A stretch of 36,714 nt of DNA from Calditrichota bacterium. Its GTDB lineage: Bacteria; Electryoneota; AABM5-125-24; Hatepunaeales; Hatepunaeaceae. Below, piece by piece: positions 1 through 8,218 of the stretch (positions within the stretch are counted from its first letter, which is position 1; each line of letters begins with the position of its first letter). Both the position numbers and the translations under genes were made by a program. A model generated the notes under the pieces. The model did not search any database. It was not told the DNA's origin and worked only from the letters and a program-made list of their open reading frames with translations. The stretch covers positions 1 through 36,714 of the forward strand of contig VGIQ01000012.1 in the NCBI GenBank assembly GCA_016867835.1, in the 5' to 3' direction.

Positions 1-50
1 ACGCGTTGCCAGAAGGCATCTGACACTTCCCAAGATTCGATGCGAGGCAT
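1..50 (-). CDS. Transposase, N-terminal fragment (IS5/IS4-like), cut by window edge
   Basis: Read on the minus strand from an ATG at 50, the frame stays open to the window edge and gives 17 residues, MPRIESWEVSDAFWQRV. This resembles the N-terminus of IS5/IS4-type DDE transposases, which often start with a few residues followed by a W-x-[IVL]-[ST]-D-x-x-W motif. The start is supported by a GGGGG ribosome-binding run at about 53-58 and by a near-consensus promoter at 80-108. Only the first few percent of the gene is in view, so the family assignment is tentative. It could also be a truncated relic. Confidence 0.5.
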   Translation of the reverse strand, partial: MPRIESWEVSDAFWQR

Positions 51-79
51 AAGACCCCCGTTTGAACACCTTGGGAAAC

Positions 80-108
80 AATATAAGGAACGATTGACGA
101 AAAGTCAA
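80..108 (-). promoter_or_regulatory. Promoter of the left-edge transposase
   Basis: On the minus strand TTGACT (108-103) is followed after exactly 17 bp by TATATT (85-80). Transcription would start near 73, leaving a short leader of about 23 bases before the ATG at 50. The -35 box lies inside a small inverted repeat, TTGAC-5-GTCAA (94-108), which may be an operator or part of the IS end. Confidence 0.6.
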
Positions 109-133
109 TTATTTACGGATAAGCACTAAAATC

Positions 134-154
134 TACATTCGACATTCCACATTC
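134..154. repeat. Tandem heptamer repeat (GAATGNN) at the spoIID stop
   Basis: On the minus strand three contiguous heptamers GAATGTG, GAATGTC and GAATGTA occupy 154-134. The first two bases of the first unit (GA) complete the TGA stop codon (155-153) of the SpoIID gene. The same GAATG-core heptamer recurs inside purL (11517-11551) and at the sco start (19971-20005). Confidence 0.7.
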
Positions 155-1907
155 AATAGACCTTATCGACCTTTGTGCCGGGGTAGTAGTGTGTCAGGAT
201 GTCCTTAAACTTCTTGCCCTGCGACGCCATAACCCCTGCACCCACCTGACACATCCCGACCCCATGCCCCCAACCGGCGCCCTTCAGATGGAAATTAATC
301 GGCCGGCCATCCTCGCCATACTCGACGATAATCGCAAAGCAAGCGCTTTTTAGATAGCGTAGGCTGAGCGTCGCGCGGATGTTCAGTTCGCGCTGAATGC
401 GAAGGTTCTTCTTGGTGCCCTGAATCTCGATCTCCATCAGCCGTCCCGAAATGCCGCGCCGGATTGGGACGACGTCGATCAACTGGCCGATGTCTTCGCC
501 CGACTTACGCTTGATGATATCCTCCAACTCCCGGCGGGTGTAGGTTACCTCCCACCGGAAGTTGTCCGACGCCTTCTGCAGAATCGTCGGAAGGTCGCCG
601 AAAGCAGCGGTATTGCACCAGACCTTCGGCTTCGCTTCGACCCACCGGGCAATTTGCCGCTCGCTTGAAAGATCGATCCCCTCCAGGCCTGCCACCGGCT
701 GGTCGGCATCCCAACGCCCCTTAAGGTGCGGTGCATCGGGTGGATTCCAGACGTTCACCTTGTCTTCGCTGTGTCCGCCGCAGGTCGAGGAATAGACCGC
801 TTCGGCGACTGCGTGGTTCAGCATCAGCACCATACCGCGCGTCTCTTCGACGGCCTTGGCAGCGCGCTTATCGTCGTTAGTGCTTCCGGTGTAGGCTTGA
901 CAGTGCACGTGAGCGCATAGGTCGAACGGGTCGTTGGGGTGCTTGGCTCCCATCTTGGCAAGGACTTCGCTGCGCGCGGCAATAGATTGGGCCTTAAGCG
1001 CATCGAGCGGATACGAAGCCGGCATTTCCGACGGTACGACACCCTTCAGGTAAAGTTCGAGCGGCAGTTCGGTATAGGCCATGAGAAGCGCACGGTGATC
1101 GACGGCGATTTCGATCACGCCGGGGTATTTCCGATCCACTTCACGTTCCCAGTGAAAGCCGGTGCCTTCGCGGACGTCGTAAAGCGTTACCTGAGTGGCT
1201 TCGCCCGCAGTGGCGATACGGAAGCCGTCGGAGGCTTTGAATCGTCGTCCGCTGCTGTCAGCTTCCTCGACGATGTCGAGGGACCCGGTTGCCGGACGGA
1301 CGACCTGGCGAATGACGCGGGGGGCAAACTCCTCGCGAAACGGCTCCAGTCCGCCCTTGGCTTCCTTTTCGGTGGGCCACCGTCCGACCAGGACGCGGTA
1401 TTTGACGTTGTCAGCGATGAGGCGCCCGTCGATATAGACTTGATCGCCGATCTCGGCAACCCGTGCCGGATGGCCCTCGGTGATGAGGCGGTCACGCAGA
1501 CTATCGGCCGAATCGCGGTCGGCAAAAGCGGTGGTCAGTATACTGAACGCAACACGGGCTTCGTCGGTCTCATCGGGGAGCACCATCCAGCGCGACTGCG
1601 ATGACACTGCGGAGGCGATCACCACACCTCCTTTGCCAATTAGATCGAAGGGGCCATCGACCGAGAATTCGATGCGGTCGTATTCTTCCATGATGCCGAC
1701 GCGAACGATCGGGTCGGGACCTCGCAGATCGCGCCGATAGGCTTTTTCGGCGCGACGCGGTGCGATGGTAGTATCGGCCGCTACAAATCGCGGCTTCGGC
1801 TTGGCCATTGGTTCCTCTAAGAAACGCTTGCTACAGGCGCTTAACAGGAAGGTCGCAGGGATAAACGCGACGACCGTCCGGTAAGCAAGGGAAAATCTCG
1901 AACTCAC
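153..1907 (-). CDS. SpoIID/LytB-domain lipoprotein with SPOR-like domain
   Basis: Predicted envelope-bound peptidoglycan hydrolase of 584 residues, starting at a GTG that overlaps the lysC stop by 4 bp. Residues 1-25 are a lipoprotein signal with lipobox LLSAC (Cys25). Residues about 105-195 look like a SPOR domain, which binds glycan strands lacking stem peptides. Residues about 275-584 form the SpoIID domain, with the PSEMP motif near 290 that holds the family's catalytic Glu, a conserved YSSTCGGHSE stretch, and the C-terminal GWGHGVGMCQ motif. SpoIID proteins are lytic transglycosylases acting on denuded glycan. In non-sporulating Gram-negative bacteria this architecture probably serves cell-wall turnover or division. 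Its place at the end of the lysine/diaminopimelate operon fits a cell-wall role. Confidence 0.88.
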   Translation of the reverse strand: MSSRFSLAYRTVVAFIPATFLLSACSKRFLEEPMAKPKPRFVAADTTIAPRRAEKAYRRDLRGPDPIVRVGIMEEYDRIEFSVDGPFDLIGKGGVVIASAVSSQSRWMVLPDETDEARVAFSILTTAFADRDSADSLRDRLITEGHPARVAEIGDQVYIDGRLIADNVKYRVLVGRWPTEKEAKGGLEPFREEFAPRVIRQVVRPATGSLDIVEEADSSGRRFKASDGFRIATAGEATQVTLYDVREGTGFHWEREVDRKYPGVIEIAVDHRALLMAYTELPLELYLKGVVPSEMPASYPLDALKAQSIAARSEVLAKMGAKHPNDPFDLCAHVHCQAYTGSTNDDKRAAKAVEETRGMVLMLNHAVAEAVYSSTCGGHSEDKVNVWNPPDAPHLKGRWDADQPVAGLEGIDLSSERQIARWVEAKPKVWCNTAAFGDLPTILQKASDNFRWEVTYTRRELEDIIKRKSGEDIGQLIDVVPIRRGISGRLMEIEIQGTKKNLRIQRELNIRATLSLRYLKSACFAIIVEYGEDGRPINFHLKGAGWGHGVGMCQVGAGVMASQGKKFKDILTHYYPGTKVDKVY

Positions 1908-3037
1908 AATCCGCCGGCTACTGCGGGCAGCGGTTTGACATCCCGACCGAGCCAGCCGAACCGGTCGGCAAGGTCGTGTAGAAGACGGGCGGCAGCCTCG
2001 CCTTGGGGCGATTTAACGACGACTGACACGATGCCGGGTTGAGCGACCAATGCGAGACGGGTCAAACCATTCCCGTCGAGCAGAGCGATCAGTTCACCGG
2101 GAATGTTGCCCGGGACACCCCCGCTCCATCCGATCAGGGTAACCAGGTCGACATCTCCCGCACCGGCGGCTCGGATGAGGGACCAAACTTCGCTCCCGTG
2201 CGTGAAATGGAGTAGGTACTCGCCTGATCCCGGAACTTTCGCTGAACTGCCGCGACTCCAGTGCAGACTCCGCGCCAAAGTTATGGCGGTTGCCGGCCCC
2301 TCAAGACTCGGATGCGCCACGACCCGGGTTCCCTGCGACTCGAGTCCCTTGATCGCGAGCGGCACCTGCCATTGACGGGCGATCGCTGCGGCCCGCGTTT
2401 GAACGACTCGCGCACCCGTCGAAGCCATCCGCTCCAATCCTTCGTAATCGATTTCCCGAATCGGCCGGGCGCTTCCCACGATCATCGGATCGGCAGTGAA
2501 AAGACCTCCGGCCTCCTTGATCAACTCGCATCGATCGGCCTTCAAGGCAGCGGCGAGGGCAACCGCTGTCGCATCCGACCCCCCCCGGCCAAGGGTGGTG
2601 ATCTCGCGCTCGGTCGAGACCCCTTGGAAGCCGGCAACAATCGGAATGCGACCTTGTTCGAGGGCGTCGCGAACGCGGTCGCCTTTGACGTCGATGATGG
2701 TGGCGTCGGTGTGCCGGGTGTCGGTGATAATGCCTACTTGCGACCCGGTAAACGAGACTGCAAAAGCCTCGCCGGTGGCATTTATGGCCATTGCAAGGAG
2801 CGCCATCGCCAATCGCTCACCGGTCGAAAGTAGCATGTCGAGTTCCCGCTCGTCGGGATGCGCGGCGACACGCCGCGCCAAGCGCATAAAGTAATCGGTC
2901 GTTCGGCCGGGTGCCGAGACAACGACCACCGGCCGGTCGCCGGACCTGTAGGCTGATACGATGTAGCCCGCCGCCCGCCCGATACGCGCCGGTGATTCGA
3001 GCAGTTTCCCGCCGAACTTCATCACCACCAACGCCAT
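1904..3037 (-). CDS. lysC: Aspartate kinase, divergent nucleotide-binding motif
   Basis: Aspartokinase-like protein of 377 residues, the first step from aspartate towards diaminopimelate and lysine. Recognisable family motifs are KFGG at residues 7-10, STGERL, the Ser/Gly-rich GRGGSDATAVALAAALKA stretch and FTADP. The C-terminal part, about 285-377, occupies the place of the ACT regulatory domain. Two normally invariant stretches differ: the usual KFGGTS reads KFGGKL, and the usual DVDG(V/I) before (Y/F)TxDP reads KEAGGL. The enzyme may therefore be biochemically unusual. It sits 1 bp after dapB and overlaps spoIID by 4 bp, so all four genes are probably translated from one message. The neighbours make the assignment solid; activity is uncertain. 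Confidence 0.85.
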   Translation of the reverse strand: MALVVMKFGGKLLESPARIGRAAGYIVSAYRSGDRPVVVVSAPGRTTDYFMRLARRVAAHPDERELDMLLSTGERLAMALLAMAINATGEAFAVSFTGSQVGIITDTRHTDATIIDVKGDRVRDALEQGRIPIVAGFQGVSTEREITTLGRGGSDATAVALAAALKADRCELIKEAGGLFTADPMIVGSARPIREIDYEGLERMASTGARVVQTRAAAIARQWQVPLAIKGLESQGTRVVAHPSLEGPATAITLARSLHWSRGSSAKVPGSGEYLLHFTHGSEVWSLIRAAGAGDVDLVTLIGWSGGVPGNIPGELIALLDGNGLTRLALVAQPGIVSVVVKSPQGEAAARLLHDLADRFGWLGRDVKPLPAVAGGL

Positions 3038-3038
3038 T

Positions 3039-3755
3039 TTACGCCTCAGCCGGAAGATCGTTCATGCTGTATAGCCCCGGAGCCTGCTTCACAATGAACC
3101 GGACGGCTCCGGCGATACCGCTGATGAAGGCTTTGCGCGACCAGGCGCGGTGGATCAGGATAACTTCTTCGTCGGCGCCGAGGAAGCGAACGACATGCTC
3201 GCCTGTCGCACCGCCGCCGCGCTGGGAGACTATCGGCACGTTAGTCCCCGTCGCTGCCTCCACCCTCGCCGCTATACGATGCGCGGTGCCGGACGGAGCG
3301 TCGGCTTTAGCCTTATGGTGCAGTTCCGAGAGGGCAATGTCATACTCCCCCCCCAGGAGCGTTGCCCCCTGAATCGCAAGGGTCTCCAGCACCCGAGCTC
3401 CTGAAGATAGATTCGGCGCTATCAGGAACGGCACAAACCTGGAAATCTCCTTCCAGTGCGCTTCGATCTCAGGCCCGAATCCGGTTGCGGCTACGATCAA
3501 GGGCTTGCCCCACTCTGCTGCGCGACGGGAATGCTCGATGGCAGCCCCTGCAAGGCTGAAGTCGAGCCAGACGTCGGCTGTAGGCAAAGCACCTCCATCG
3601 GCGAGCACTTCGACGCCGCATAACTGGCTGCCGACATCGGGATGATCCGGCCGCTCGATGCCTCCGGCAAGGGAGAGATCTACCGCATCAGCGATAGTCT
3701 CTGCCGATAGGCGGCCCATCCGACCGCAGATGCCGAAGAGCAGGACGCTCGTCAT
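3039..3755 (-). CDS. dapB: 4-hydroxy-tetrahydrodipicolinate reductase
   Basis: Second committed step to diaminopimelate: NAD(P)H-dependent reduction of hydroxy-tetrahydrodipicolinate in the cytoplasm. The 238-residue protein has the Rossmann motif GICGRMG at residues 8-14, the TGF segment at 91-93, PNLSSGARV at 114-122 and the active-site motif ELHHKAKADAPSGTA, with catalytic His146/His147 and Lys150. The length is slightly below the usual 240-270. Its start overlaps the dapA stop by 4 bp and lysC begins 1 bp downstream, which indicates translational coupling. Confidence 0.95.
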   Translation of the reverse strand: MTSVLLFGICGRMGRLSAETIADAVDLSLAGGIERPDHPDVGSQLCGVEVLADGGALPTADVWLDFSLAGAAIEHSRRAAEWGKPLIVAATGFGPEIEAHWKEISRFVPFLIAPNLSSGARVLETLAIQGATLLGGEYDIALSELHHKAKADAPSGTAHRIAARVEAATGTNVPIVSQRGGGATGEHVVRFLGADEEVILIHRAWSRKAFISGIAGAVRFIVKQAPGLYSMNDLPAEA

Positions 3756-4654
3756 TCGAGGTGAGCGGTCGCTGCAAGCGCCGCTCGGATCCGGGCCCGG
3801 GTAGCACTCGCTACCGGAGCCAATGGCAACCGGACCGGCCCCACCCGCAAGCCTACAAGGTTCATTGCCTCCTTGACCGGCGCCGGATTGGTCTCGAGGA
3901 AGAGCGCCTCATAGAGCGGCGCGAGTGCCCGGTCGATCGAAAGCGCCTCGGAAAACTGCCCCCTCAAAGCCAACGCTACAAGTTGCCCGACTGTCCTGGG
4001 CTTCAGGTTCGACACCACCGATACGACCCCGGTTGCTCCAATGGCCATCATCGGCAGGGTCAGCGGATCGTCGCCGGATAAGACCGCAAACTCCATTGGC
4101 ACTTGTCGTGCGATTTCGGCAACCCGCCGAACTTCACCACCGGCATCTTTGATGCCGATGATATTGGGATGCCGCGCCAGTTCGAGGGTCAGTCCGATCG
4201 ATAATCCGGTTCCGCTACGGGTGGGAATGTGATAGAGCACCATCGGGACGGGAGAGGCTTCTGCAGCGGCGAGAAAGTGGCGCCTTAGACCCTCCCCAGT
4301 CGGCTTATTATAATAAGGAACAACGATTAAGACGCCATCGGCACCGAGTTCGGCAGCGCGATGGATAAGTTCGATGGTATGACGGGTGTTATTGGTGCCG
4401 GCTCCGGCGATGACCTTTAGCCGACCGCTGGCGGAATTGACGACAGTCCCTACGACGAGTTCCCATTCGCGGCGCTCAAGTGATGGTGATTCCCCTGTTG
4501 TGCCGCAGGGAACAACGCCGGTTAGTCCGGCTCCGGCGGCTTGTTCGACCAGTTCGCCGAGTCGTCCGGTATCTATCCGACCGCGGGTAAAGGGCGTTAC
4601 AAGCGCGGTCCAGACTCCGGCAAGTTGGCCGGCACTTAACGACTGGCGAGACAT
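3752..4654 (-). CDS. dapA: 4-hydroxy-tetrahydrodipicolinate synthase
   Basis: Condenses pyruvate with aspartate semialdehyde in the (beta/alpha)8 aldolase family. With the ATG at 4654 the protein has 300 residues, the family norm. Visible landmarks are CGTTGES at 50-56, VPYYNKPTGEG at 112-122, Tyr141 in YHIPTRSG (proton relay) and the Schiff-base Lys169 in GIKDAGGE. An in-frame TTG at 4690 would add 12 residues, but that TTG is itself the first half of the -35 box of the promoter, so it cannot normally be in the transcript. The transcript start predicted from the promoter falls on or next to the ATG, implying a leaderless message. First gene of the dapA-dapB-lysC-spoIID operon. Confidence 0.95.
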   Translation of the reverse strand: MSRQSLSAGQLAGVWTALVTPFTRGRIDTGRLGELVEQAAGAGLTGVVPCGTTGESPSLERREWELVVGTVVNSASGRLKVIAGAGTNNTRHTIELIHRAAELGADGVLIVVPYYNKPTGEGLRRHFLAAAEASPVPMVLYHIPTRSGTGLSIGLTLELARHPNIIGIKDAGGEVRRVAEIARQVPMEFAVLSGDDPLTLPMMAIGATGVVSVVSNLKPRTVGQLVALALRGQFSEALSIDRALAPLYEALFLETNPAPVKEAMNLVGLRVGPVRLPLAPVASATRARIRAALAATAHLE

Positions 4655-4661
4655 AAGCCGC

Positions 4662-4690
4662 AATATAGCATTCCTTGCTGCTATTGTCAA
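4662..4690 (-). promoter_or_regulatory. Near-consensus promoter of the dapA operon
   Basis: On the minus strand TTGACA (4690-4685), a 17-bp spacer and TATATT (4667-4662). Transcription should begin about 5-8 bases after the -10 box, at 4657-4654, which is the dapA ATG itself. There is no room for a ribosome-binding site. Confidence 0.75.
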
Positions 4691-4729
4691 GCGCAGGTTA
4701 GCGTGGTGATGGCTGCGGTCGGGAGCGCC

Positions 4730-4759
4730 TTGCGTCGGGGAAGGGAAAGGTGTTATACT
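4730..4759 (+). promoter_or_regulatory. Promoter of the 4811-9050 gene run
   Basis: TTGCGT (4730-4735), an 18-bp spacer and TATACT (4754-4759) on the plus strand, back to back with the dapA promoter. The expected start near 4766 leaves a leader of about 45 bases to the ATG at 4811. Confidence 0.55.
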
Positions 4760-4810
4760 TTAGGTCTATGTTCTTCGGCTCTGGTCGAAGCGAAGCACCA
4801 CATCATTCAC

Positions 4811-5932
4811 ATGGCTCACTCCTACACCCCCGGTCTGCGTGTCGCCCGACAGACGCGCATTGTCAAAGAACGGCGCCTCCCCTTGCGCGGCGACGTCCTC
4901 GTCCAAATCGGCGACCTCGCTGCTGCACGTCAGGTTGTCGCCCGCACAGAACTACCCGGCAACGTCCACCCTCTCAACTGTTGCGGTCAACTCGGTATTC
5001 TGCCCGCCGACATCGAAACCGCACTTTTGCTGAAACCCGGTTCGCCCGTCGCAAAAGACCAGGAGATCGCGTGCGCGTCGAGTTTCTTCGGCCTCTTCAA
5101 GAGCCGGGTGCACTCGCCGATCGTCGGGACGCTCGAATCGGCTTCGCCGGTTACGGGCCAGTTAATCCTTCGCGAACCGCCGATTCCGGTTGAGGTCTCA
5201 GCCTATATCGACGGCACTGTGTCGCAGGTCTTTCCCGGTGAAGGGATCGAAATCGAGTGCCGCGGCGCGTTCATTCAGGGGATCTTCGGCATCGGCGGTG
5301 AGCGGCACGGGACGATCCGAATGATGGTCGCCTCACCCGACCGGCCGCTCGATGCTGCAGACATCACCGGCGATGTCGCCGGAATGATCCTCGTCGGTGG
5401 AAGACGGGTGACGCTCGAAGGCTTTCGCAAGGCGGTCGAAAAGGGCGCAGTCGCGGTCGTCGCGGGAGGTTTTCTCAACAACGACTTGAAGCGGCTTCTC
5501 GGCTACGAGCAAGGCGTCGCCATCACCGGGCACGAGGAGGTCGGTGCCACACTCATCCTTACCGAAGGCTTCGGGGATATTGCGATGGCAGCACGAACCT
5601 TTGGCCTCCTGAAGGAAAATGAGGGACGGGGCGCCTCCGTCTCGGGCGCCACCCAGATTCGTGCCGGAGTCATCCGGCCCGAAGTGATCATCCCGATCGA
5701 GACGGCTGTTAGCGGCGACGGTGAAGCGAAAGAGTCCGGCGGGCTCGACATCGATGACGTCATTCGGGTCATTCGCCAGCCCTGGTTCGGAAGGATCGGT
5801 CGGGTAACGGGGCTGCCGGCGGAATTGCAACTCCTCGAATCAGGCGCCAAGGTGCGGGTTCTCGAAGCCGATCTCGGCGATGGGGAGCGCATCATCCTGC
5901 CGCGAGCCAACGTGGAGTTGATTGAGGAATGA
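4811..5932 (+). CDS. Conserved protein of unknown function, beta-rich, KOW-like C-terminus
   Basis: With the ATG at 4811 this gives 373 residues. An upstream in-frame start at 4703 would lie before the predicted promoter and encode low-complexity residues, so it is disfavoured. No signal peptide or membrane segment is obvious. Residues about 10-150 look like a biotinyl/lipoyl-type hybrid motif (short beta segments such as RLPLRGDVLVQIGD, then GTLESASPVTGQLIL). A middle alpha/beta domain includes VGGRRVTLEGFRKAVEKGAVAVVAGG and a glycine-rich region. The last 50 residues (PWFGRIGRVTGLP..AKVRVLEADLGDG..ILPRANVELIE) resemble a KOW or SH3-like barrel. I recognise no named family. The gene heads a plus-strand run, and its stop overlaps the next possible start by 4 bp. 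Confidence 0.75.
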   Translation: MAHSYTPGLRVARQTRIVKERRLPLRGDVLVQIGDLAAARQVVARTELPGNVHPLNCCGQLGILPADIETALLLKPGSPVAKDQEIACASSFFGLFKSRVHSPIVGTLESASPVTGQLILREPPIPVEVSAYIDGTVSQVFPGEGIEIECRGAFIQGIFGIGGERHGTIRMMVASPDRPLDAADITGDVAGMILVGGRRVTLEGFRKAVEKGAVAVVAGGFLNNDLKRLLGYEQGVAITGHEEVGATLILTEGFGDIAMAARTFGLLKENEGRGASVSGATQIRAGVIRPEVIIPIETAVSGDGEAKESGGLDIDDVIRVIRQPWFGRIGRVTGLPAELQLLESGAKVRVLEADLGDGERIILPRANVELIEE

Positions 5933-6801
5933 GCGCCAATACACCGCGATCTCCGCGTCTCGGCGAGCGATCCGAGTTTCTAAAATCCTCTCATAGAGAC
6001 CTAAACCGACCCCCCGTGCAATTGAGACTTGTAGTCTTTGGACTGCTGGCTCTCCTGTTCGCCTTGCCGCTCCCGGCTCAGGACTTCCAATCCCGTCCCC
6101 TCGAACGGCTCATCGATGCTCCCGTTCCCGGTGGGCCGGCATCTGGAGGATATGAGTTCGCCCTGAAACTTTCGCCCGACGGAGGTGCGCTCGCAGCCTT
6201 CGATGTCGGCATTTTCGAGCGGTTTGCCATCGGCCTCTCCTACGGAGGCGATGGAGTAATTGGATACCAGAAGCCCGACTGGAATCCAGCACCGGGGGTG
6301 CGGGCTTCGCTGCGATTGCTAAATGAATCGATCTTCATCCCCGCCCTTGCCATCGGCTACGACAGCCAGGGCCAGGGCGCGTGGAACGACAGCCTGGCGC
6401 GGTATCGTTTCAAAGCCAAAGGCCTTTACGCAGCGCTAGCCAAGAACTTTGCGATGGGCAGTCTGGGTGAGATCAGTTGGATCGGGGGCGTCAACCGGAA
6501 TCCGCAGGAGGAGGGCCCAAAGCGGCTCGACGCCTTTGCCGGATTTGACTACCGACTCTTTGCAACGCTCGCCTTGCTGGGCGAGTTCACCGGTGCGCTC
6601 GACGACCGAAATGACCCGCGATCGCTCGGTCTTTCGCGAGGTTACCTAAATGCCGCCGCCCGCTGGTTGATCGGACGGCAGTTAGCCGTCGATCTGATCT
6701 TCCGCGACATCCTGTTGAACCAGCCTACTGCAGCCCGTGGCGGCGCTGGCATTGGGCGGGAGGTGCGCATTGTCTATGCCGAACGGCTCTTTGGCTCGTA
6801 A
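5929..6801 (+). CDS. Predicted outer-membrane beta-barrel protein (YjbH-like), unknown role
   Basis: Secreted protein whose signal peptide reads LRLVVFGLLALLFALPLPAQ. It is followed by about 230 residues of alternating beta-strand pattern (GYEFALKLSPDGG, FAIGLSYGGDGVIGY, FIPALAIGYDSQGQG, LYAALAKNF, VRIVYAERLF), as in outer-membrane barrels that end near an aromatic residue. The first start, ATG 5929, overlaps the upstream stop as ATGA and puts 29 polar residues before the signal. A GTG at 6016 would place the signal at the very N-terminus and is equally plausible. It resembles lipoprotein/barrel proteins of the YjbH type only loosely. Confidence 0.75.
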   Translation: MSANTPRSPRLGERSEFLKSSHRDLNRPPVQLRLVVFGLLALLFALPLPAQDFQSRPLERLIDAPVPGGPASGGYEFALKLSPDGGALAAFDVGIFERFAIGLSYGGDGVIGYQKPDWNPAPGVRASLRLLNESIFIPALAIGYDSQGQGAWNDSLARYRFKAKGLYAALAKNFAMGSLGEISWIGGVNRNPQEEGPKRLDAFAGFDYRLFATLALLGEFTGALDDRNDPRSLGLSRGYLNAAARWLIGRQLAVDLIFRDILLNQPTAARGGAGIGREVRIVYAERLFGS

Positions 6802-6816
6802 CAGGCGAATGTTGCG

Positions 6817-7680
6817 ATGACCCGGCACTTCAAGGCAGGACAATTCGACCTTACGCTCGGAGAGCGGACGCTGGTGATGGGCATCGTCAACGTAACGCCC
6901 GATTCGTTCTCCGACGGTGGGCTTGCCTTCGAACAGGAGGCGGCCATCGCCCGGGGACTGCAACTCGCCTCCGAAGGCGCCGATATCCTCGATGTGGGAG
7001 GGGAGTCAACCCGTCCCGGCAGCGAGCCGGTGCCGGCGGGTGAGGAACTGCGGAGGGTCCTCGCGGTAATCGAAGCCCTGGCCGGCGAGGTCTCGATCCC
7101 CGTCTCCATCGACACCTGCAAGTCGTCCGTCGCCCGGGAGGCGATCAAGGTTGGGGCTTCCATTGTCAACGACATCAGCGCCGGGACGTTCGATTCCGAT
7201 ATGGCCAGGGTAGTCGCGGATTCAACAGCCGGCGTCGTCCTGATGCACATCCAGGGAACTCCGCGCGATATGCAGAAGAACCCCCGTTACAACGACGTCG
7301 TCCGCGAAGTGGGCGACTACCTGAAGGGTGCGACTGTGCGCTTCGAGCAGTCCGGGGTGGCGCGGGAAAGGATAATGGTCGATCCCGGGATCGGCTTCGG
7401 CAAACTGCTTGAGCACAACCTGTTGCTCCTAAAGAACCTCACCGCTTTGCAAGGGATCGCTGCCGGAGTCTTGTTAGGCGTCTCGCGCAAGTCGTTCATC
7501 GGGCTTCTTACCGGACGACCTGTCGGCGAGCGAACTAACGGAACCCTGGCGACCATCTCATCTCTGGCTGGACGGGGCGCCGATGTCGTTCGGGTGCACG
7601 ATGTCGCCGCGACCGTTGAAGCATTGAAGATCGCCGATGCTATCCGTTCCGGTCACGCCGTTTGGCCGGTAGCAGGATAG
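6817..7680 (+). CDS. folP: Dihydropteroate synthase
   Basis: Folate pathway enzyme joining p-aminobenzoate to hydroxymethyl-dihydropterin pyrophosphate. The 287-residue protein has every signature: MGIVNVTPDSFSDGG near the start, DILDVGGESTRPGSEPV, PVSIDTCKSSVAREA, NDISAG, VLMHIQGTPRDMQ, VDPGIGFGK, LLGVSRKSFIG and the C-terminal RVHDVAATVEALK. The length is typical. It lies 15 bp after the barrel protein and 4 bp before the acetyltransferase, so it is probably co-transcribed with both. Confidence 0.96.
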   Translation: MTRHFKAGQFDLTLGERTLVMGIVNVTPDSFSDGGLAFEQEAAIARGLQLASEGADILDVGGESTRPGSEPVPAGEELRRVLAVIEALAGEVSIPVSIDTCKSSVAREAIKVGASIVNDISAGTFDSDMARVVADSTAGVVLMHIQGTPRDMQKNPRYNDVVREVGDYLKGATVRFEQSGVARERIMVDPGIGFGKLLEHNLLLLKNLTALQGIAAGVLLGVSRKSFIGLLTGRPVGERTNGTLATISSLAGRGADVVRVHDVAATVEALKIADAIRSGHAVWPVAG

Positions 7681-7684
7681 GACG

Positions 7685-8218
7685 GTGGCTGCGCGACGGC
7701 TGACGTCGTTCCCGGGAGTGGAGACCACCCTTCTTCCGGGCGGGCAGATCGTCCTGATACGCCCGCTGCGCATCGACGACATCGGCCAGGTGCGAACTAT
7801 CGAATGCCTGGCGTTCGACGACCCCTGGCCCGGGGAGTGGTTTGAGCAGGCTATCGCGTCCGGCGACATCTGCTGGGTGGCTGAAGCGGACGGGCACCTT
7901 GCCGGCTACCTCGTAGCCATGCGGGAGCGCGTTCAAGTGCATCTGGCCAACCTTGCAATCGCCGAACTGTGGCGGCGTCGCGGGTTAGGACGGTTGCTTG
8001 TTGAACGGCTCATTGCCTATGCCAGAGTGTCCGGCGCCATCCGCATCCGGCTTGAAGTCCGCCGCTCGAATAATCCGGCGCGAGCCCTTTATCGCAAGTT
8101 GCAGTTTCGCACCGGACGCATCCTGCCGGGCTACTATCGCGGCCAGGAGGATGCACTGGTGCTGATGCTGACTTTGACCCCCAAATCGGAAACTGACAAG
8201 CCTTATGGCCTGGTTTAA
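7685..8218 (+). CDS. rimI: GNAT acetyltransferase, RimI-like
   Basis: Predicted acetyl-CoA-dependent N-acetyltransferase of 177 residues with a GTG start. The acetyl-CoA loop RRRGLGRLLVERL is at about 98-110. The second half, LEVRRSNNPARALYRKLQF followed by GYYRGQEDALVLML, matches RimI-type enzymes that acetylate the N-terminal alanine of ribosomal protein S18. The first 25 residues are an extension beyond the usual RimI start. It overlaps accD by 14 bp. A different protein substrate cannot be excluded, as RimI homologues are numerous. Confidence 0.82.
   Translation: MAARRLTSFPGVETTLLPGGQIVLIRPLRIDDIGQVRTIECLAFDDPWPGEWFEQAIASGDICWVAEADGHLAGYLVAMRERVQVHLANLAIAELWRRRGLGRLLVERLIAYARVSGAIRIRLEVRRSNNPARALYRKLQFRTGRILPGYYRGQEDALVLMLTLTPKSETDKPYGLV

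Noticed and set aside
939-1604. Plus-strand frame of 221 residues
   Set aside because: Antisense to the SPOR/SpoIID gene, whose motifs are unmistakable.
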